From positions 3,815 to 23,876 of the forward strand of contig PMHI01000478.1 of NCBI GenBank assembly GCA_003156615.1: 20,062 bases of DNA. Reading direction: 5' to 3'. The DNA comes from Acidobacteriaceae bacterium (GTDB lineage: Bacteria; Acidobacteriota; Terriglobia; Terriglobales; SbA1). Numbering within the stretch: the stretch's first letter is position 1; each line of letters opens with the position of its first letter. Shown here in pieces: positions 15,777 to 20,062 of the stretch. A program made the position numbers and the translations under genes. A model generated the notes under the pieces. It saw nothing but the letters and a program-made list of their open reading frames with translations, searched no databases and was not told where the DNA came from.

Positions 15777-15809
15777 GGGGAAGTCGGCGATGCAAGTCGG
15801 CGCTTCCCC
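15777..15809. repeat. Nested inverted and direct repeats in divergent promoter
   Basis: GGGGAAG (15777-15783) and CTTCCCC (15803-15809) form a perfect 7-bp inverted repeat with 19 bp between. Inside lie two direct copies of AAGTCGGCG (15781-15789 and 15794-15802), 13 bp apart. It lies between operator copy 1 and the promoter of the response regulator, so it could be a second regulator site; chance cannot be excluded. Confidence 0.4.
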
Positions 15810-15858
15810 TGCTTCTACTCTCGGCAGTTTCTTGATATTCGCGGCGTAGGATGGTGCT

Positions 15859-15887
15859 TTGGTAGAGACACAAACAACGATTACAAT
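15859..15887 (+). promoter_or_regulatory. Sigma70-type promoter of the response regulator gene
   Basis: TTGGTA (15859-15864), 17-bp spacer, TACAAT (15882-15887): 4/6 and 5/6 matches to the consensus with ideal spacing. Transcription would begin near 15894 and leave a leader of about 14 nt before ATG 15908. AAGG at 15897-15900, 7 nt upstream, is the likely ribosome binding site. Confidence 0.5.
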
Positions 15888-15907
15888 TGCCGGGATAAGG
15901 CATAGCT

Positions 15908-16537
15908 ATGGTTCAGGCCAAGCCAATTCGCATTCTGAGCGTAGAAGACCATCCGGTCTTCCGCCAAGGACTGGCAGCGATCGTCAGTGCCGAGCGCGAC
16001 ATGCTTCTTGTTGGGCAGGCGTCAAATGCGGTCGACGCTGTAGCTGAATTTCGTCGTCATCGGCCCGACATCACTTTGATGGACTTTCGGCTTCCTGGTT
16101 CAGATGGCACTGACGCTCTCATTGCAATTCGTGGCGAGTTTCCGCAAGCCCGCATCATCATGCTTACAACCTCCGATGGCGATGGCGACATCCAGCGTGC
16201 GATGCGAGCAGGAGCCTCGGGCTATATCCTGAAGAGCATGCATATGGACGAGTTGCTGAGCGTGATCCGGTCGGTTCACGCTGGCCGGCGGCACATTTCG
16301 CCCGAGGTGGCGGCCCGCCTCGCCGAGCATCTGGGTGACGACGATCTTACGGCTCGAGAGTTGGACGTTCTTCGACTCATTAGAGATGGCCATCGCAACA
16401 AACAGATTGCCGATCAACTGGCGATTTCGGAGAATACCGTCAATTTTCACATAAAGAACCTGGTGGACAAGCTCCAGGCCAATGATCGGACGCACGCGGT
16501 TACCATCGCGCTCCGGCGTGGCCTGCTACAAATCTGA
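15908..16537 (+). CDS. NarL/LuxR-family two-component response regulator
   Basis: Cytosolic transcription factor activated by phosphorylation. The receiver domain (about 5-122) shows the acidic pair Glu13-Asp14, phospho-acceptor Asp59 (TLMDFRLPG), Thr87 and Lys109 (GYILKSM). The C-terminal LuxR-type helix-turn-helix (about 147-208) has LTARELDVLRLI and NKQIADQLAISENTVNFHIKNLV. At 209 residues it is the standard length and complete. It is divergent from the long metabolic train and convergent with the propeller histidine kinase. That kinase has the HisKA_3 type of dimerisation domain that normally pairs with NarL regulators, so the two are very likely partners although not co-transcribed. The 16-bp inverted repeats at 15751, 19973 and 20031 are candidate binding sites. 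The signal sensed is unknown. Confidence 0.95.
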   Translation: MVQAKPIRILSVEDHPVFRQGLAAIVSAERDMLLVGQASNAVDAVAEFRRHRPDITLMDFRLPGSDGTDALIAIRGEFPQARIIMLTTSDGDGDIQRAMRAGASGYILKSMHMDELLSVIRSVHAGRRHISPEVAARLAEHLGDDDLTARELDVLRLIRDGHRNKQIADQLAISENTVNFHIKNLVDKLQANDRTHAVTIALRRGLLQI

Positions 16538-16700
16538 TCGCGTCGCAAAAGACTTGCGGAAAACCGCATGCCGGCGACTTCAATGTGCCCCGTTGCTCCC
16601 TGCATCGGGCGACACACTCCAGAAACCTGCTACCAGATCTTATGGTTGGCCCGGAAAACTCTGCGAATCGCAATCAGTCCAGATTGGATGTTTGGTCTTT
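16538..16700. other. Convergent intergenic region with a weak hairpin
   Basis: The 163 bp between the ends of the two convergent regulatory genes. TGCGGAAAACCGCA (16555-16568) can fold into a perfect 5-bp stem with a 4-nt loop. On the minus strand it is followed by AGTCTTTTG, a poor T-tract. It overlaps an alternative hairpin CGCAA...TTGCG (16543-16557). It may help end one or both transcripts, but it is too weak to call a terminator. No gene is evident here. Confidence 0.3.
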
Positions 16701-19700
16701 TCAGCGAAAAATGGCCCTTATCCTTCTGACTAGAGACCGTCGAACAGGCATCTTCTCCCGGAAGATGATGCCGCCAGGGACTATTAGACTAATCTCAGTT
16801 CCCGAGTTCGAGGAACTCACGAGCGTGAGCTTGCCTCCGATGCGAGCGGCACGCTCCCGCATTCCTTGCAGTCCGAAGTGTCCGTCCTTCCCCCGATCCG
16901 CAATAGCGGCGTCAATCCCCGTGCCATTGTCAAGGACACGCAGGGCCAGGTCGTCAGCATATCTGAGTTCTACTTGCAAGCGACTGGCCCCCGAATGTGT
17001 ACATGCGTTGCGGATGGCTTCGTAGCCGATACGGTAAATTTCATCACGGACAATGGGATGCATTTCTCTGGCATCGCCAAGTACAGAGAATGTGACCCCC
17101 ATCGACCTTGGGATTCCCCCGTCTTCGGTTACGCGCCGGAGAGCTTCAGCGAGATCGTTAGTCCGCGTCGTCGCCGTGCGCAGAGAGTTCAGCGCTGCTC
17201 TCCCCTCCTGGGTTGCCTGTCCAAGCCAGGCGGATAGCTGTTCCATGGCTCGACGCATTTCAATGAGATCTGTGGAGGGCCTTAGCGCTTGATCCGCAAC
17301 CAACTTGCTGCCTTGGATGGTCTGGAGGAAGGTATCATGCAACTCCCGCGCCATTCGCGTGCGTTCTGCCAATCGCTCGTCGAAGCGGGCGGCGATGGCT
17401 CTGGAAATTCGCAGAACGCGTAATCTGAACGTGGCGCATATGATGCCGCCACCTAAGATAATGCACAGCGCTCGGAACCAGTTTGTTTGATACCACGACG
17501 GCGCGACGCTGAAGTCCAACACGGCGCCGGCTTCGTTCCAGACGCCATCGTTATTACATGCGATCACGCGAAACCTGTATTTCCCCGGTCGAAGATCGCT
17601 ATAGAAAGCTTGCCGCCTTGTTCCCGGCTCCTGCCAGGTCGCATCGCGGCCATCCAGCTTGTAGCGAAAGCGCACTTTCTGCGGAACTACAAAGCTCAGC
17701 GCCGTATAGTCAATTTCGAGATCACGTGTAAGCGGAGGAAGACGAAGATCCTTGCCCGGAGGATAGTTCTTTCGGTCGGCAATAAGCCCTTCAACATGAA
17801 CCGGCGGAGGTAGTGCATTCCTACTGAGATGACCCGGATCGATCATTTGCAGCACGTCACCATTTGCAAACCACAACCGTCCATCGGGAGATCTTGCGGC
17901 TCCCTCAAAAGGGGCACGGCCCGGTTGGACACCATCAAATACGTCAAGAATCTTAAGCTGCACCGTGACGTCAGGCTGTCCCCACCATCGTTGCAATTCC
18001 TCACCTGCAATTTCGACGAGCCCGCACTGCGTGTATAGCCAAAGAGCCCGTTGGTCGTCCTCAATGAGTGCATACACAGTATTGCAAGGAAGGCCGTTCT
18101 GGACTGTGAGAGTCTGCTGTTTTCCTTCCCTCCATGCGACAACTCCTAGCGGTGTTGCTCCTAATACCGAACCATCGGAATTCACAATGAGCTGACTTAC
18201 GCGAGAGTCCTCCCCGTGTTTGAAAGGGAAGGTTTCTGTCTTGCCCTGCCGATATCGAGCCAGATCGCCATTCATTAGACCTAACCAGATGCCGCCTTGG
18301 GGATCGGCCGCCACTTTGCGGGCCGCCGGCATCAGCGGCACTGGAAACTCTTCTTGGACCTTGAAATCGTGAATCCGAATGAGCGTCCTGGGAGGGCCAA
18401 CAGTTTCAACCCAGATGTTGTTGTCTACATCTTCCGTCATCCCGACAGCTAGTCCGATCGGTCTGCCATCCGGTCTCTCAATCCTCCTGAACTTTCCATT
18501 CTCGTAAATCGACATTGTGCGATCTACGCCGACCCACAACCGGCCCGCATGATCTTCCAGCAGCGACGTAACCTGATTCCCCGGCAAGCCTTTCCCGGCT
18601 TGAAATGAAGACATCCGGTCCTGATGAATGGCACCCAAAGCAGCATCACCTCCTATCCAGACAGTGCCATCTCGTGCGGCGAGAACACCATCCACCTCTG
18701 GCGTGGCTAGTCCTTCACGGGTTGAAAAGGTAGTAACGGGAACATCACGAAAACAATCAATGCCCTTTGTCGTCGCAACCCACAGATTGCCTTCACGATC
18801 CTCATAGAACGCGTTCAGTTGCGCGGAGTCGCCGGAAAGACCATCCGCACTGCGAAAATGATCCACCTTGCGACCACGAACACGGTAAATGCCCTGGTTG
18901 TCCGTCCCAATCCATAGACCATTTTCGCGGTCCAAGAACAACGCGAAAACCTCCAGCGTGCTGCCATCCAGTTCGGGCGTGACAAATGTCTTCCAGGCGC
19001 CTTGCACCAGTTGCTGTAATCCCAAGCCTCGGCCAGGCAAGTCTATTCCAACCCATATGGAGCCATCGGGGTTGGCGGCAAGGCTCTTTGGCCCGTTTAT
19101 CCCTTGGTGCGACTTTAATTTCGTTAACATGAACGTGCTGGACGAGCCTGGCTTCCAGCGAAAAACGGTTGTATCGCTACCGAGCCAAAAGTTATCCAGG
19201 CTATCCTCGATAAGAACTGCCCCAGAGTCGGCACCTGGGAGTCCATCTGCCTTCCCATAGCACCGCATGCCGGTGCCAATGATCTGGCAAAGACCTCCGG
19301 CCGTATCGCTTCCTCGGCTACGCGTGAACCAGACTGTTCCATTGCGATCTTCAATAATGGAATTGATGAGTTCCGGCGTGATCAGATAGGTGGTTAGGTG
19401 CTGATTGTCCCAGTGGCTCAGACCACCTTCCATCCCGATCCATAGACTCCCATCGCGCGCACCCAAAAGAGAAGAGACATAAGAGGACGGCAGATGCGTT
19501 CCATCTGGAGGAGTCCACGGAACGAATCGCACGCCATCGAAGTGCAGCAGACCGGCTTCGGTTCCGATCCACAGATATCCATCCGTAGTTTGTGTAATTG
19601 CATGCGGCGCGCCGCTAAAGACTCCGTCCTGAATCCTCCATGTGGTGTGTGCGTATTGGGAGATGTGGCGGGACGGATCGACTGCCCAGAGCGAGCTTAC

Positions 19701-19838
19701 TGCGAAGAGAAATAACAAAAGGGAAAGAAAATGGCGTCGCGGAACTCCCAACGCCTCTGCTTTTGGAGCAGAGTCTGCACGCCGCTTTTCGAGTGGGCTC
19801 ACGGCCGATCTGAGCTCCTTCTCCCGAACAACATACAT
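16701..19838 (-). CDS. Two-component-regulator-propeller histidine kinase (Y_Y_Y, HisKA_3)
   Basis: Membrane sensor kinase with a very large periplasmic sensor, about 1045 residues. Order: signal peptide (FLSLLLFLFAVSSLWA); about 14 propeller-blade motifs of the W-[IV]-G...GL type, enough for two seven-bladed propellers; a Y_Y_Y domain (RFRYKLDGRDATWQEP); one membrane helix (WFRALCIILGGGIICATF); HisKA_3 dimerisation domain with the phospho-acceptor His encoded at 17337-17339 (RELHDTFLQTIQGSKL); and HATPase_c with N-box EAIRNACTHS, DNGTGID and GHFGLQGMRERA. There is no receiver domain or DNA-binding tail, unlike Bacteroides hybrid systems, so it needs a separate regulator: the NarL-type protein next door. 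The start is uncertain: ATG 19838 (used), GTG 19802 with AAGGAG 12 nt upstream, or ATG 19955, which would precede the likely transcription start. The ligand is unknown; propeller sensors often read glycans. Confidence 0.92.
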   Translation of the reverse strand: MYVVREKELRSAVSPLEKRRADSAPKAEALGVPRRHFLSLLLFLFAVSSLWAVDPSRHISQYAHTTWRIQDGVFSGAPHAITQTTDGYLWIGTEAGLLHFDGVRFVPWTPPDGTHLPSSYVSSLLGARDGSLWIGMEGGLSHWDNQHLTTYLITPELINSIIEDRNGTVWFTRSRGSDTAGGLCQIIGTGMRCYGKADGLPGADSGAVLIEDSLDNFWLGSDTTVFRWKPGSSSTFMLTKLKSHQGINGPKSLAANPDGSIWVGIDLPGRGLGLQQLVQGAWKTFVTPELDGSTLEVFALFLDRENGLWIGTDNQGIYRVRGRKVDHFRSADGLSGDSAQLNAFYEDREGNLWVATTKGIDCFRDVPVTTFSTREGLATPEVDGVLAARDGTVWIGGDAALGAIHQDRMSSFQAGKGLPGNQVTSLLEDHAGRLWVGVDRTMSIYENGKFRRIERPDGRPIGLAVGMTEDVDNNIWVETVGPPRTLIRIHDFKVQEEFPVPLMPAARKVAADPQGGIWLGLMNGDLARYRQGKTETFPFKHGEDSRVSQLIVNSDGSVLGATPLGVVAWREGKQQTLTVQNGLPCNTVYALIEDDQRALWLYTQCGLVEIAGEELQRWWGQPDVTVQLKILDVFDGVQPGRAPFEGAARSPDGRLWFANGDVLQMIDPGHLSRNALPPPVHVEGLIADRKNYPPGKDLRLPPLTRDLEIDYTALSFVVPQKVRFRYKLDGRDATWQEPGTRRQAFYSDLRPGKYRFRVIACNNDGVWNEAGAVLDFSVAPSWYQTNWFRALCIILGGGIICATFRLRVLRISRAIAARFDERLAERTRMARELHDTFLQTIQGSKLVADQALRPSTDLIEMRRAMEQLSAWLGQATQEGRAALNSLRTATTRTNDLAEALRRVTEDGGIPRSMGVTFSVLGDAREMHPIVRDEIYRIGYEAIRNACTHSGASRLQVELRYADDLALRVLDNGTGIDAAIADRGKDGHFGLQGMRERAARIGGKLTLVSSSNSGTEISLIVPGGIIFREKMPVRRSLVRRIRAIFR

Positions 19839-19957
19839 GCACCGCGAAATGCTGCAAGATCTGTGAATCTTTAAATAACTCCGGCCACAAACGCTGGGAT
19901 CCCGTTTAAGCGCATCCGTGACCCTACCGAGTTTCCTGCTTTCGCGGAACACCAAGA

Positions 19958-19986
19958 TCTATAGCCAGTATCCTACATTTTTCTGT
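19958..19986 (-). promoter_or_regulatory. Possible kinase-gene promoter
   Basis: On the minus strand TATAGA (19963-19958) is a 4/6 match to a -10 element. At 17-bp spacing the -35 position (19986-19981) has no consensus hexamer and falls inside operator copy 2. This is what a regulator-dependent promoter looks like, but the -10 match alone is weak. A start near 19951 would leave a leader of about 110 nt before ATG 19838. Confidence 0.3.
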
Positions 19987-19988
19987 AG
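19973..19988. promoter_or_regulatory. Inverted-repeat operator copy 2
   Basis: CTACATTTTTCTGTAG, identical over 16 bp to copy 1 and in the same orientation relative to the minus-strand gene it precedes. It lies 135 bp before the ATG used for the kinase. It covers the -35 position of the possible kinase promoter, which suggests direct activation or repression. The identical copies lie in two different promoter regions of the same regulatory locus, which makes a coincidence unlikely. Confidence 0.65.
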
Positions 19989-20030
19989 TCCTTGGAATGC
20001 GATCAAATCTGTAGCAGGGATATCGATCAC

Positions 20031-20046
20031 CTACGGAAAAATGCAG
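20031..20046. promoter_or_regulatory. Degenerate inverted-repeat operator copy 3
   Basis: CTACGGAAAAATGCAG matches the reverse complement of the 16-bp motif at 14 of 16 positions, including the whole A-rich core. Its centre lies 58 bp upstream of copy 2 with respect to the kinase gene, so it is in the opposite orientation. It may be an auxiliary site for cooperative binding, or belong to a gene beyond the right edge of the window. Confidence 0.4.
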
Positions 20047-20062
20047 TGAAAAAACTACTAGG

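Noticed and set aside
16521..16540. A 20-base stretch at the end of the response regulator gene that matches 17/20 with the reverse complement of 20000-20019 near the kinase promoter.
   Set aside because: A match of this quality is expected by chance among all pairs in a 20-kb window, and this copy lies inside and across the end of a coding region.
16555..16568. Hairpin after the response regulator gene as a transcription terminator.
   Set aside because: Only a 5-bp stem, and no proper T-tract on either strand; reported only as a weak element of the intergenic region.
1..20062. Mobile elements, CRISPR arrays, tRNA or rRNA genes, riboswitches.
   Set aside because: No transposase or integrase motifs, no regularly spaced repeats, no tRNA cloverleaf or rRNA-like stretch was recognised on either strand.

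Overview
The window is a GC-moderate bacterial chromosomal segment with very dense coding. It most resembles a soil Acidobacteriota (Koribacter/Solibacter type). The pointers are a giant two-component-regulator-propeller histidine kinase with a Y_Y_Y domain, and a caa3-type cytochrome oxidase operon carrying an extra membrane protein and a diheme cytochrome. The taxonomic call is inference, since no rRNA or marker gene is present. No rRNA, tRNA, insertion sequence, phage or CRISPR signal was seen.

Region 1 (1-15668, all on the minus strand) reads as one gene train of eleven or twelve genes, transcribed right to left. Every gap is under about 135 bp and there are several overlaps. In transcription order it encodes: an alpha/beta hydrolase (14787-15668); a fumarylacetoacetate-hydrolase-family enzyme (13921-14742); a 1001-residue FAD plus 2x[4Fe-4S] D-2-hydroxyacid dehydrogenase, probably D-lactate (10887-13892); a PoxB-type pyruvate:quinone oxidoreductase (9167-10894); an EmrA/EmrB/TolC-type tripartite efflux pump (9029 down to 4816); cytochrome c oxidase subunits II (with fused cytochrome c), I and III (4819 down to 1432); an uncharacterised six-helix membrane protein (549-1415); and a diheme c-type cytochrome (552 down to 1, cut by the window edge).

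The train makes biochemical sense as an electron-transfer route. Acylpyruvate hydrolysis and D-lactate oxidation both yield pyruvate. PoxB oxidises pyruvate to acetate plus CO2 and reduces quinone. Electrons could leave through a terminal A1-type caa3 oxidase, although no quinol:cytochrome c step is encoded here. The efflux pump sits in the middle and its genes overlap both one another and the oxidase genes, so it appears to be made together with the oxidase.

Region 2 (15669-20062) is regulatory. A NarL/LuxR-type response regulator (15908-16537, plus) is divergent from the gene train. It faces tail-to-tail a large propeller histidine kinase (about 16701-19838, minus). An identical 16-bp inverted repeat, CTACATTTTTCTGTAG, lies upstream of the train (15751-15766) and upstream of the kinase gene (19973-19988). 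A 14/16 copy in the other orientation follows at 20031-20046. The simplest reading is that the response regulator, or another dimeric regulator, controls both the kinase and the metabolic/respiratory/efflux train through this site. This shared operator is the most interesting observation in the window.
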